A stretch of DNA of 64,000 bases from Mycolicibacterium sp. HK-90 (GTDB lineage Bacteria; Actinomycetota; Actinomycetes; Mycobacteriales; Mycobacteriaceae): assembly GCF_030486405.1 (NCBI RefSeq), contig NZ_CP129613.1, positions 5,952,001 to 6,016,000 on the forward strand, read 5' to 3'. The translations under genes and the position numbers were made by a program. Position 1 is the first letter of the stretch. Each line of letters starts with the position of its first letter. This document shows, piece after piece, positions 45,648-55,170 of the stretch. The notes under the pieces were generated by a model that ran no database searches, was not told the origin of the DNA, and worked only from the letters and a program-made list of their open reading frames with translations.

Positions 45648-47143
45648 CCCGTCGACACCTTGGTGCTGTCCGGGTCGGCCGCCATACCGTCATGCGCGAC
45701 CAGGGCCGCCTCCTGGGACAGCTCGGGCCCCGGAGGCAACAGCGACAACACCGGCCACGGCGCCCACTGCGGGGCATTGGCCGGGCCGTCGGGAACCTTG
45801 ACGCCACTGACACCCAGCGCATCGGCCGTCGGCAGATCCTTGATGTGGTACCGCACCCCGGTGTCGGAGACGTAGAACAGCTGACCCGTCGAGCGGCTGG
45901 CCGGATCGTTGCCGGTGGCCTGCACGTACTCGCCGGCGCCCGGGGTCAGGTAGACCGAGTCCACCGCGGGCCCGCTCCCGTCAGCGCTGGCCAGCCGGAC
46001 CGTCTGCGCCCCGTCTGCGGTGGGCAACCGGTGCCCGACCAGCATCCGCACGTCGGCCCGGGCGTCGGTGTTGGACCGCTGCCAGCTCATGCACACCACC
46101 CGGTCCGGGTTGTACGACACGATCTTCGGCGACACGGCCGGGTAGTGGTCGACCGGCAGCCGGTGCACCGTCGGGACATCGGCCAGGGTGGCCGGTGCGA
46201 TCTCGGCGGCCTGCCCGCTGGCGGCGTCGTCGTCCGCGCTGTAACGGATGATGTCGGCGGTGGCCTGCGAAACAGGTTGCAGTCCCTCGCGCAGCACCAC
46301 GTAGAGCTGTTCGCCGCGGGAGTCCACGGATTTGACGATGGCGCCGACGGGATGCTCGGTCCCCAGCGCTCCCGGCTCCCCGGCCCCCTCGATCTCGATC
46401 GGGGTGATCGGGTCGACCAACGGGAAGGTGTTGAGCAGGGGCAGCGACATCGGCCGGCTGCCCGCGCCCTGGAGGTGAAGTCCGTTGACCAGAACGGGAT
46501 CTGACACGTCGATCGGGGCCCGGACCCCGTGGTAGATCAGATAGGTGGTCCCGCCCGATTCGGTGAGGATCGCCTCGCCCGCGTCGACCTGGCGGATCCC
46601 ACCCCCGAGTGCCGGATCGTTGGCCAGCACGGTGGTCTGCAGGCTCGGGGTCCCGGTGGTTTCGGTGACGGCCGGCATCGTCAGGTTGTCGCACACCGTC
46701 CAGGACGACGTGCTCATGTCGTCGCCGCCGTTGATGCTGGCGGGTGCGCCGACGATGCCGACCATGGGCCCGCGCGGTACGACGTCGAGGAACTTGTCGT
46801 CGACCTCTTTGGGGCTGTCGTTCTTGCCGATGATCAAGCGGGCCGAGGCGAGGTTCAGCACGGGGTGGATCTGCTCACCGATCCGCACGAACGGCGCGCC
46901 GCTCGACTTGCTCAGCACGATCTGGGCATCCCCGATGTTGGGTGACGGTTTGAAGAACGCCATCACCGCGGCGGCGCCGGTGATCAGCACCGCGATCACC
47001 ATGCCCACGATCAGCGCCCGCATCTGGCCGCGCATCGGGTCGTGGATCATCCGCGAATCGCCCCGGATGAGCGCGTGCTCAAGACGGCGGATCAGGAAGC
47101 GGTAACCGTTCACCTGGGCGCGAGTGGTAACTTGCGCTGGCAT
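45644..47143 (-). CDS. eccB: EccB, ESX membrane complex subunit
   Basis: A 499-aa protein. The ATG at 47143 gives the family-typical start MPAQVTTRAQVNGYRFL. One transmembrane helix lies at ~43-65 (ALIVGMVIAVLITGAAAV), followed by a large periplasmic domain with the usual LNLASARLI segment. A Cys in TVCDNL and one in VVCMSW are likely to form the conserved disulfide. EccB sits on the periplasmic side of the ESX complex. It is divergent from eccE (64 bases between starts) and stands apart from eccC, which is unusual because eccB and eccC are normally adjacent. Confidence 0.95.
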   Translation of the reverse strand: MPAQVTTRAQVNGYRFLIRRLEHALIRGDSRMIHDPMRGQMRALIVGMVIAVLITGAAAVMAFFKPSPNIGDAQIVLSKSSGAPFVRIGEQIHPVLNLASARLIIGKNDSPKEVDDKFLDVVPRGPMVGIVGAPASINGGDDMSTSSWTVCDNLTMPAVTETTGTPSLQTTVLANDPALGGGIRQVDAGEAILTESGGTTYLIYHGVRAPIDVSDPVLVNGLHLQGAGSRPMSLPLLNTFPLVDPITPIEIEGAGEPGALGTEHPVGAIVKSVDSRGEQLYVVLREGLQPVSQATADIIRYSADDDAASGQAAEIAPATLADVPTVHRLPVDHYPAVSPKIVSYNPDRVVCMSWQRSNTDARADVRMLVGHRLPTADGAQTVRLASADGSGPAVDSVYLTPGAGEYVQATGNDPASRSTGQLFYVSDTGVRYHIKDLPTADALGVSGVKVPDGPANAPQWAPWPVLSLLPPGPELSQEAALVAHDGMAADPDSTKVSTG

Positions 47144-47207
47144 GCGTAGGGTATAGCACGTCCGCGCGACCAGGACATGAAGCCGAGCGACAACTATTTG
47201 AAATGCG

Positions 47208-48902
47208 ATGCGGCCATTGACTTTCGCAGCAAAGCTGACCACCGCCGGTGAAACCGGCCCGCAGCGGCTCGTCCCCTTGGTCGATCTGATCGCCCTGCAA
47301 ATCCTCGTGGTGGCCGGCATCGTCGTCGCCCTGGGCATCCACCGGCCCGGCTGGCAGGGTGCGGCGGTGGGCCTGGTGCTGGCCCTGCTGCTGGTGACGC
47401 CCGTGGCCTCGGGTACCACGGTGCCGCGGGCTCTCGCGCTGCGCTGGGGATATGTGCGCAACCGGCGTCGCCGAGCGGGCAAGTCCTCGCCCGGCTCGCT
47501 GCCTTCCGAACCGTTCGACGTGCCGACACCCGACGGGGTGCAGGTCGGATTCCGTTGGAACGGCGCGACTTTGCTGTCGCTGCTCAAGATCGACGAAAAC
47601 CCCAGGGCTTTGACGGTATTGGAACCCGGCGTCACGGTTTCCGGAGAGATGGTCCCGGTGCAGGCCCTGCTGGACTGCCTGCGCCAATTCGACATCACGC
47701 TCGAGTCCATCGACATCATCAGCCAAGGCGCCCGGTCGGCTGGTCACACCGACGTCGCCGCGGTCTACGACTCGGTGCTCGGACCGCTGCCGGCCATCGC
47801 GCAGCGCACCGTATGGGTTGCCGTGCGGTTCAACCCGTCCCGGTGCGCGGAGGCGGTGCGGCGCCGCGGCGGGGGCCGTGACGGCATCCTGCGGGCGGCC
47901 ACGACGGCGACCCGGCGGGTAGCCAACCGGCTGGCCGAGGCCGGTCTGCAACCGCAGTTCCTGTCCGCGAGCGGCATCGCGGCCGCCACCAACCAGCTCA
48001 GCGACGGGGTCAACCTCGGCACCGTCGAGGAGACCTGGGAGGACTGCCGGGAGGGCCAGTTCCGGCTGTCCAGCTTCGCGGTGCAGCCGCACATGCTGAC
48101 CACCGCGGGCCTCGGTCTGTTGTGGACGGTGCCGAGCTACTCCACCACGGTGTGCCTGTCCCTGCGCGAGGACGCCGAGGCGGATCTGATCCAGGTCCGT
48201 GGCCTGGCCCGCTTCGACAGTGACGTGCGCGTCCCCACCCAACTGCGCGGGCTGGTCCCGCTGCACGGCCAGCAGTTCTCCGCACTGGCGGCCACCCTGC
48301 CGATCCCCACGGTGCCCGGAGCGCGGCAGATCGAACACTGGGCATCAGGCCGTCGCGCCGACGCGCTGAGTGAATTGGCGGTGCCCGCCTCGGGCTGCGG
48401 TCAGGTGATCGGCGCCGACGAACAGGGCCGGGCGGTCGCACTGCCGGTGTTCGGCCCGCAGATCCGCCGGGTGGAGATCGCCGGCACCCTGCACCTGGCC
48501 CAGCAGGTGGTGTTGCGCTCGTTGGCCCTCGGTGCCCGGGTGCTCGTGCACACCCGGCGCCCCGCCTTGTGGCGCGACATGGTCGAGGTCGTCGGTCGTC
48601 ATGACCTGCTGTGGGTCGCCGACTTCAACCGGCGCGCCATCCAGGCCGGCGCGGAGCGCAACTACACCGTGGAGATGTTCGACGGGGTACCCGAGCAGTC
48701 GGTGCGCATCGGCGTCACCGCCATGGTCCTCGCCCCGCCGCACACGCCGTCGTCGGACCAGGCCGACGTGTTCCTCGATCTGATCTCGCTGGAGCACGAC
48801 ACCGTCAAGGTCAGCACCCAGGCCGGCTCGGCGATGGTCACCATGGTCGCGACCGATGACGAGATGAGATATCTGCGGGCTTCGGCCAACAGCATCGACT
48901 GA
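47208..48902 (+). CDS. eccE: EccE, peripheral ESX membrane subunit
   Basis: A 564-aa protein. Two N-terminal transmembrane helices (VDLIALQILVVAGIVVAL and GLVLALLLVTPVA) are followed by a long cytosolic domain with the EccE-type pattern GVQVGFRWNGATLLSLLKI. EccE lies at the outside of the ESX complex and stabilises it. It is divergent from eccB. It is the last recognisable ESX gene, and the next gene (DUF5336) starts 15 bases later, so the two may be co-transcribed. Confidence 0.9.
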   Translation: MRPLTFAAKLTTAGETGPQRLVPLVDLIALQILVVAGIVVALGIHRPGWQGAAVGLVLALLLVTPVASGTTVPRALALRWGYVRNRRRRAGKSSPGSLPSEPFDVPTPDGVQVGFRWNGATLLSLLKIDENPRALTVLEPGVTVSGEMVPVQALLDCLRQFDITLESIDIISQGARSAGHTDVAAVYDSVLGPLPAIAQRTVWVAVRFNPSRCAEAVRRRGGGRDGILRAATTATRRVANRLAEAGLQPQFLSASGIAAATNQLSDGVNLGTVEETWEDCREGQFRLSSFAVQPHMLTTAGLGLLWTVPSYSTTVCLSLREDAEADLIQVRGLARFDSDVRVPTQLRGLVPLHGQQFSALAATLPIPTVPGARQIEHWASGRRADALSELAVPASGCGQVIGADEQGRAVALPVFGPQIRRVEIAGTLHLAQQVVLRSLALGARVLVHTRRPALWRDMVEVVGRHDLLWVADFNRRAIQAGAERNYTVEMFDGVPEQSVRIGVTAMVLAPPHTPSSDQADVFLDLISLEHDTVKVSTQAGSAMVTMVATDDEMRYLRASANSID

Positions 48903-48917
48903 TGTGAAGGAGTGATC

Positions 48918-49652
48918 GTGGGCAATTCGCTTTCCCGGAATCTGTCGATCGTGGTGGTGGTGCTGGGCCTGGCCGGCTATTGCGTGAGCTTCGGGCCGGC
49001 CGACGCGGGCGGTGGCAGCGACTGGCACGTCCGGTTCGCCGCGCTGGCCGGCCTGTCGGCCGCTATCGGCTTGCTGCCCAAGCAGACTGCGCGCCCGTGG
49101 CTGACCGCCCTGCTGGCCGCCATGGGTTTCCTCGACGCGTTGTCGAGCGTCATATCGGCCGGCTCGGGATGGGTGGTGACCACGATCGTGGTGCTCAACG
49201 GCCTGCAGGCCGTCGTAGCGATCGTGGCATTGTGGCTGGCGCCCGAGACGGCAGCGGCCCCGGCCACCGGTGGTTACGAGGCCTATCTCGACTACTACAA
49301 CCAGGCCGTCCAGCAGTACTACAGCCAGCAAGGCGTGGTGGCGCAACCGGATTCGTCGCAGCGCAGTGGTTACGGACAGGCTTATGCGCAGGCATATGCC
49401 CAGACGTACGCCCAGGCCCCGGCGGCCGGTGCGGGCGCCGGGCGGGCCGCCCAGCAGTCGCCCCAGTACGGCGACTACGCCGATCTGCTTTCGCCACAAC
49501 AGGATCACGGACACACCACCGCCGCGACCCCGGTCCAGTCCGGTGATTCGGTGGCCCCGCCCGGGCGCGCCGGGGCCGGCCCGGCACAGTCGCCGGCCCA
49601 GCACGTGGCGCAGCGCGCCGACGAGTCAGCGCGGCCGGGTCAGCCGATGTAG
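48918..49652 (+). CDS. DUF5336 membrane protein (Rv0954-like)
   Basis: A 244-aa protein. GTG at 48918 lies 6 bases after AAGGAG. Four transmembrane helices occupy residues ~5-115, followed by a Tyr/Gln/Ala-rich tail with YGQAYAQAYAQTYAQ and Gly/Pro/Ala repeats. This matches the mycobacterial family of the 34-kDa antigenic protein homologue. Its function is unknown; a role at the growing cell envelope is suspected for the family. Its 3' end overlaps the convergent acyltransferase gene by 27 bases. Confidence 0.75.
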   Translation: MGNSLSRNLSIVVVVLGLAGYCVSFGPADAGGGSDWHVRFAALAGLSAAIGLLPKQTARPWLTALLAAMGFLDALSSVISAGSGWVVTTIVVLNGLQAVVAIVALWLAPETAAAPATGGYEAYLDYYNQAVQQYYSQQGVVAQPDSSQRSGYGQAYAQAYAQTYAQAPAAGAGAGRAAQQSPQYGDYADLLSPQQDHGHTTAATPVQSGDSVAPPGRAGAGPAQSPAQHVAQRADESARPGQPM

Positions 49653-50759
49653 CAGCCAGGCCGCGGGCACCGTGGCCACCAGCGTCACGATCCACAGCAC
49701 CGTGGCCGAACCGGTGTAGACGTTCCAGCCCAGCACCAGTTCCATGACCAGATCCATGGCGAGCACGTGCAGCAGGAAGATCTCATAGGAGATCTCGCCC
49801 AGCCACACCATCGGCCGGCTGCCCATCAGCCTGGCGTAGAGGCCGTCGCCGCCCAGCGCCAGCGGGGCCACCACCAGGCTGGCGATCAGCGCGTAGAACA
49901 TGGTCTTGGCCAGATCTTCGGTCAGGCCCAGCGTCTTGGCCGTCGTGGTGCCCGCGATCGGCGTCGAGACCACCAGGTAGCAGGCCACGGCCAGGGGAAT
50001 CGTGGCCAGCGCGTAACAGCGCACCCCCATCGTCGCGAGCACCGCGAGGATCATTCCGCCGACGAACCAGACCAGGTAGTGCGGCAACCAGGCGCCGCCG
50101 GCCACCGGCAACCAGTCCGTCTTGTGCAGCACGATCAACCACAGCGGGCTGAGCGCGCCGAGTGCCACCAGCCCGGTCAGCAGCAACACCGGCCGAAAAC
50201 GCCAACGGCACAACACCACCAGCAACAGATAGGCCAGCAGCGGTAGTACCCCGTAGAACGCGACCTCCACGGCCAGGCTCCACATCTGGGTCAGCCCCTG
50301 GTGCAGGTAGGCCGTGAAGTAGTGGTCGCTGTAGATCTGGGTCAGGGTGAGGTTGCGCAGCAGGCCGGGCCAGGTGTGCCCCGGATTCGGTTCAACAGGC
50401 CGAAGTTCGTAGACGCCGTAGACGACGAGGACGGTGACGACGTAGGCGGGCATGATGCGGCGGAACCGTTTTCGCGCATAGCGCGCAGTGCTCGGCGCGT
50501 CGACCCCGGCGGCCGCCGCGACCACCCACGGGCGGAACAGCAGCAGACCCGACAGGACGAAGAAGATCGCCACCCCGACCTCGAGGCGCGCGCTCATCAG
50601 GCCCAGATAGCCCTGGGAGAGCAGGCCTGTTCCGTACGCCGCGTGGGTTCCCATCACGGTCAGGGCCGCCACCGCGCGGACACCGGTGAGCGCGGCGATC
50701 CGGTCGGCTCCAGCGACCTGTTCGAGCCCGCCCTGGTCCGACTCGGCTGTGGGATTCAC
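49626..50759 (-). CDS. Acyltransferase 3 family membrane protein
   Basis: A 377-aa integral membrane protein with about ten transmembrane helices. The N-terminal DRIAALTGVRAVAALTVMGTH segment carries the Arg and His characteristic of the family. Such enzymes O-acylate lipids, sugars or envelope glycans. GTG at 50759 is chosen by alignment with the start of the conserved region; an in-frame GTG 15 bases upstream is possible. It is divergent from the Rv3698-like gene, 75 bases apart. Confidence 0.85.
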   Translation of the reverse strand: MNPTAESDQGGLEQVAGADRIAALTGVRAVAALTVMGTHAAYGTGLLSQGYLGLMSARLEVGVAIFFVLSGLLLFRPWVVAAAAGVDAPSTARYARKRFRRIMPAYVVTVLVVYGVYELRPVEPNPGHTWPGLLRNLTLTQIYSDHYFTAYLHQGLTQMWSLAVEVAFYGVLPLLAYLLLVVLCRWRFRPVLLLTGLVALGALSPLWLIVLHKTDWLPVAGGAWLPHYLVWFVGGMILAVLATMGVRCYALATIPLAVACYLVVSTPIAGTTTAKTLGLTEDLAKTMFYALIASLVVAPLALGGDGLYARLMGSRPMVWLGEISYEIFLLHVLAMDLVMELVLGWNVYTGSATVLWIVTLVATVPAAWLLHRLTRPR

Positions 50760-50834
50760 CTCCTTGGCCACAATCGCCGAGCGTATTACGCGATTTCGTT
50801 GCGCGGACCCCGCTCGGCGTTGTTGCATCGCGTT

Positions 50835-52304
50835 GTGGGTGAAGAGGTCAAGAACACCGAGTTCAGCCGCGCGCACCGGCAGGAGTACCGGCGCAAGGTC
50901 CAGCTGTGTCTGGACGTGTTCGAAACGATGCTGTCGCAGTCGAGTTTCGAGTTCGAACGCCCGCTCACCGGCATGGAGATCGAGTGCAACCTCGTCGACA
51001 ACGAATACCAGCCCGCGATGAGCAACCAGGAGGTGCTGGCCTCGATCGCCGATCCGGCCTACCAGACCGAATTGGGCGCCTACAACATCGAATTCAACGT
51101 CCCCCCACGGCCGCTGCCCGGCCGGGCCGCGCTCGACCTCGAGGACGAGGTCCGGCGGAGCCTCAATGCCGCCGAGATGAAGGCCAACGAAGACGACGCG
51201 CACATCGTGATGGTGGGCATTCTGCCGACCCTGATGCCCGAGCACCTTTCGGGCAGCTGGATGAGCGAGTCGACGCGGTATCAGGCCCTGAATGACTCGA
51301 TCTTCACCGCCCGCGGCGAGGACATGCCCATCGACATCTCTGGGCCCGAGCGGCTGAGCCTGCAGTCGGCGTCCATCGCGCCGGAGTCCGCGTGCACCAG
51401 CATGCAGTTGCACCTGCAGGTATCACCCGCCGATTTCGCCCGCAACTGGAATGCCGCGCAGGTGCTGGCCGGCCCACAGCTCGCGGTTGGTGCGAACTCG
51501 CCTTATTTCTTCGGCCACCAGTTGTGGGCCGAGACCCGCATCGAGTTGTTCACCCAGTCCACCGACACCCGCCCCGACGAGCTCAAGGCCCAGGGAGTGC
51601 GACCGCGGGTGTGGTTCGGCGAGCGGTGGATCACCTCGATCTTCGATCTGTTCGAGGAGAACGTCCGGTACTTCCCGTCGCTGCTGCCCGAGCTGTCCGA
51701 CGAAGATCCGGTCGCCGAGCTGGCGGCCGGCCGAGCACCACAGCTGCCCGAGCTGCGGCTGCACAACGGCACCATCTACCGATGGAACCGACCGGTCTAC
51801 GACGTGGTGAACGGGCTGCCGCATCTCCGCGTCGAGAACCGCGTGCTGCCGGCCGGTCCGACCGTGGTGGACATGATGGCCAATGCGGCGTTCTACTACG
51901 GCCTGTTGCGGACGCTGTCCGAGGAGGACCGTCCGCTGTGGACCAAGATGAGCTTCGCCGCCGCCCACCACAACTTCACCGAGGCGGCCCAGTACGGTCT
52001 GGATGCCCGGCTCTACTGGCCCGGACTGGGCGAGGTGACGCCCGACGAGTTGGTGCTGCGCCTGCTGCTGCCGCTGGCGCATGAGGGGCTGCGCCGCTGG
52101 GGCGTGGCCGCCGAGGTCTGCGACCGGTATCTCGGGGTCATCGAAGGCCGCGCGAAGACCGGCCGGACCGGGTCGACGTGGCAGGTGGCGACCGTGCGGG
52201 AACTTCAGTCACAGGGGTTGACCCGACCCAAGGCGCTGGCCGAGATGTTGCGGCGCTACGTGCAGCGGATGCACAGCAACGAGCCGGTCCATACCTGGGA
52301 TTGA
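50835..52304 (+). CDS. Glutamate-cysteine ligase-like protein (Rv3698-like)
   Basis: A 489-aa protein (GTG at 50835). The FERPLTGMEIECNLVD motif and the segment FNVPPRPLPG match the GCS2-like fold of carboxylate-amine ligases. Near the C-terminus TWQVATVRELQ and an LRRYVQRMH-type segment occur. The family includes a mycobacterial protein encoded next to egtE in M. tuberculosis (Rv3698), matching the context here. The substrate is not known. The methyltransferase gene follows after 18 bases. Confidence 0.8.
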   Translation: MGEEVKNTEFSRAHRQEYRRKVQLCLDVFETMLSQSSFEFERPLTGMEIECNLVDNEYQPAMSNQEVLASIADPAYQTELGAYNIEFNVPPRPLPGRAALDLEDEVRRSLNAAEMKANEDDAHIVMVGILPTLMPEHLSGSWMSESTRYQALNDSIFTARGEDMPIDISGPERLSLQSASIAPESACTSMQLHLQVSPADFARNWNAAQVLAGPQLAVGANSPYFFGHQLWAETRIELFTQSTDTRPDELKAQGVRPRVWFGERWITSIFDLFEENVRYFPSLLPELSDEDPVAELAAGRAPQLPELRLHNGTIYRWNRPVYDVVNGLPHLRVENRVLPAGPTVVDMMANAAFYYGLLRTLSEEDRPLWTKMSFAAAHHNFTEAAQYGLDARLYWPGLGEVTPDELVLRLLLPLAHEGLRRWGVAAEVCDRYLGVIEGRAKTGRTGSTWQVATVRELQSQGLTRPKALAEMLRRYVQRMHSNEPVHTWD

Positions 52305-53006
<702 letters not shown>

Positions 53007-53026
53007 ACTCACCCGGTCTGGTGGGT

Positions 53027-53042
53027 GCCGAACCGATTTGGC
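53027..53042. promoter_or_regulatory. LacI-type operator, site 1
   Basis: GCCGAACCGATTTGGC lies inside the longer inverted repeat TGGGTGCC...GGCACCCA (53022-53047). It matches site 4 at 14 of 16 bases. It is 61 bases upstream of the polyprenyl synthetase start and would put the synthetase-lacI operon under LacI control (autoregulation). Confidence 0.7.
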
Positions 53043-53102
53043 ACCCAGCAGGCGGCCCCGTATCCTGGCTGCATTCTCGCACCCACAGAAGAAGGGGCCG
53101 GT

Positions 53103-54116
53103 GTGACGATTCCGATCACTCGAGACACGGAACCGTTCCCCCCGGAGACAATCGATGCCCAGATGTCCTCCGTGGCCGCCGCCCTTCGGGCTCGGGTATC
53201 CGAGCACATCGCGAATATCCCGCTCCCAGTTGATGATTCATCGACAGTCATCGACGCCCTCTCCGGGGGGAAGCACCTGCGCGCGCGGACTCTGTTCCTG
53301 ATTGCCCACTCGTTCGGGACACCCGATCCGCGATTCGCCACCGATGCCGCCGTCGCACTCGAGTTGCTGCACACAGCTTCGCTCGTCCACGACGACATCA
53401 TCGACGGCTCCCGATTTCGCCGCGGGCAGCCTGCGCTGCACTGCGCTGCAGACGCGTCCACCGCGATCCTCACCGCAGATCTGCTCATCGCCGTCTCGTT
53501 CGAAACCGCGGCAGCACTCGGCGGGCGTGCCGCAGCCTCGCTCGCCTGCGCCTTCGGGCAGCTCTGCAAGGGACAACTTCTCGAACCGACGCTCAGATGG
53601 GGCGATGACGCTCGATCTGAAATCGAGGACTACGCGACGTTGAAGACCGGCGCCCTCTTCGGAGCGGCCTTCGAACTCGGCGCCATGGCAGCTTCGTGCG
53701 ACCCCGCGTTCCAGGATCACTTCCGGGAGTCGGGCCAGCGGCTCGGCCTCGCATTTCAGCTCACCGACGACCTCCTTGACGTCAGGGACGACGCTCTGAA
53801 CCTTGGCAAGGATCACGGGGCCGACCTTCGCAATGGAATTCCGACGCTGCCGCTGTGGAGCGCTTATCGGCGCCTGGTGGATCTGGGCGAGACCCGTTCC
53901 GCCTCAGACCCGTCGTTGCGCAACGTCCTGGCCGACGAAGCAGGTTCGGATCGCACGCTCTGTGATACGAGGAAGCGAATCGGCGCTCTGGTCGAGGAGA
54001 TGCGGGGTTTGCTGCCCCAAGCGAAGCAACCCCGGGGACTCGACCTCACGGTGGACACTGTGCTGGCCAATCTTGACCAATTCCCCAGTGCGGATTGCGG
54101 GTTCGAGGTTCCGTGA
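53103..54116 (+). CDS. Polyprenyl diphosphate synthase family protein
   Basis: A 337-aa all-helical prenyltransferase. The first Asp-rich motif is DDIID in LVHDDIIDGSRFRRG, and the second is DDLLD in FQLTDDLLDVRDD; both are intact, so it should condense isopentenyl diphosphate onto an allylic primer. GTG at 53103 is chosen; the upstream in-frame sequence overlaps the operator. Its stop overlaps the lacI start (GTGA), so the two form one operon. The product chain length and its link to the rest of the cassette are unclear. Confidence 0.85.
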   Translation: MTIPITRDTEPFPPETIDAQMSSVAAALRARVSEHIANIPLPVDDSSTVIDALSGGKHLRARTLFLIAHSFGTPDPRFATDAAVALELLHTASLVHDDIIDGSRFRRGQPALHCAADASTAILTADLLIAVSFETAAALGGRAAASLACAFGQLCKGQLLEPTLRWGDDARSEIEDYATLKTGALFGAAFELGAMAASCDPAFQDHFRESGQRLGLAFQLTDDLLDVRDDALNLGKDHGADLRNGIPTLPLWSAYRRLVDLGETRSASDPSLRNVLADEAGSDRTLCDTRKRIGALVEEMRGLLPQAKQPRGLDLTVDTVLANLDQFPSADCGFEVP

Positions 54117-55129
54117 GACCCCGCCGCATCACCATCAAGGACGTCGCGCATGAAGCCGGCGTCTCGATCGCCACGGCGTCAGAGTCCCTGAATGGCAAGG
54201 GACGCGTCGCCCCGGCCACCCGTCAGAACGTGATCGATGTCGCGAATCGCCTTGGATACACGGCGAACCGGATCGCCAAGAGTCTGAATGCGGGCAGGAC
54301 CGGCTCGCTCGTGCTGACCGTCTCCCCCATGGCGGTACGGTCTTCGACCACTGATCTGCAGCCCGAATGGGACATCGAGTACTACTTCAGGGTCCTCAAC
54401 GGGGCCAGCGCTGAAGCCTTCCGACGCGGGTTCCTGCTCTCTATGCTCCCGTCCCACCTGTCCTCGGAGGCGTTCCTGTCCGCGGCCGACGGCCTCATCG
54501 TCGTTGACCCGAGCGATGACGATGAATTGCTCGCCCAAGTCGCCCGCACCGGCTTGGCCTGTGCCACCATCGGTCGGAACTCTGGCGAGTTCAGCTGGGT
54601 GGACAACGACTTCTCCACGGGCACAACGACGGCACTGGCCCACCTGAACGCGGTCCGCAGTTCACGCACGGCGCTGTTCCTGAGCGAGACGAGTTCCTCC
54701 TATGTCCGAGACGAGCTTTCTGCGTATCTCGATTGGTGCTCGACCGTCTCGCTCGACCCGATCATCATCCGCTCTCCCGGCCCGCGTGTGGATGAGGCCG
54801 AGCCGGTGATCCGGGCCGCGCTCGCCTCTCCTGACCGCCGTTTCGACGCAATACTGGCCACTCTCGACACCCTTGCTTTCGCCACCGAACGCAGCGCGCA
54901 CATGCTGGGGCTGTCGGTCCCCGACGATCTTCAGGTGGTCAGTCTCACTGACAGCCGATACCTCGACTACGGCCTGCAGAAGCCCATTACCGCGCTCGAT
55001 CTGCACCCCGTCCGGCTGGGCCAGGTCGCCGTCGAACTACTTGTTGCCGCGCTCGACGGGGAAACCGGTCGCCGACGCGAACTCGTGGATGCATCGCTGA
55101 CCGTTCGGGAGTCCACGCTCGCAGACTGA
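54113..55129 (+). CDS. LacI/GalR-family transcription regulator
   Basis: A 338-aa regulator. An N-terminal HTH (TIKDVAHEAGVSIATASESL) with the hinge helix AKSLNAGRTG is followed by a periplasmic-binding-protein-like ligand domain (VPDDLQVVSLTDSRY near the end). The GTG start overlaps the synthetase stop. Four palindromes of one design (53027, 56748, 56801, 58789) lie upstream of this operon, the permease, the nitrilase and the ureohydrolase. They contain the central CG step typical of LacI operators. The inducer is unknown, probably an imported nitrogen compound. Confidence 0.9.
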   Translation: MRPRRITIKDVAHEAGVSIATASESLNGKGRVAPATRQNVIDVANRLGYTANRIAKSLNAGRTGSLVLTVSPMAVRSSTTDLQPEWDIEYYFRVLNGASAEAFRRGFLLSMLPSHLSSEAFLSAADGLIVVDPSDDDELLAQVARTGLACATIGRNSGEFSWVDNDFSTGTTTALAHLNAVRSSRTALFLSETSSSYVRDELSAYLDWCSTVSLDPIIIRSPGPRVDEAEPVIRAALASPDRRFDAILATLDTLAFATERSAHMLGLSVPDDLQVVSLTDSRYLDYGLQKPITALDLHPVRLGQVAVELLVAALDGETGRRRELVDASLTVRESTLAD

Positions 55130-55170
55130 AATGCGGTCGCTCCGTCAAGCGCGGCCGTGGCAGGCCGTCC

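Noticed and set aside
463..48902. Plasmid-borne ESX system
   Set aside because: The locus is flanked by chromosomal genes that are syntenic with the egt region of mycobacteria, and no replication or conjugation genes are visible.
48345..49604. A 419-codon minus-strand frame across the eccE end and the DUF5336 gene
   Set aside because: It is antisense to both genes and has no domain; a high-GC shadow.
53022..53047. Hairpin after the Rv3699-like gene as a terminator
   Set aside because: It has no T-run and matches three other palindromes upstream of cassette genes, so an operator explains it better. It could still do both.
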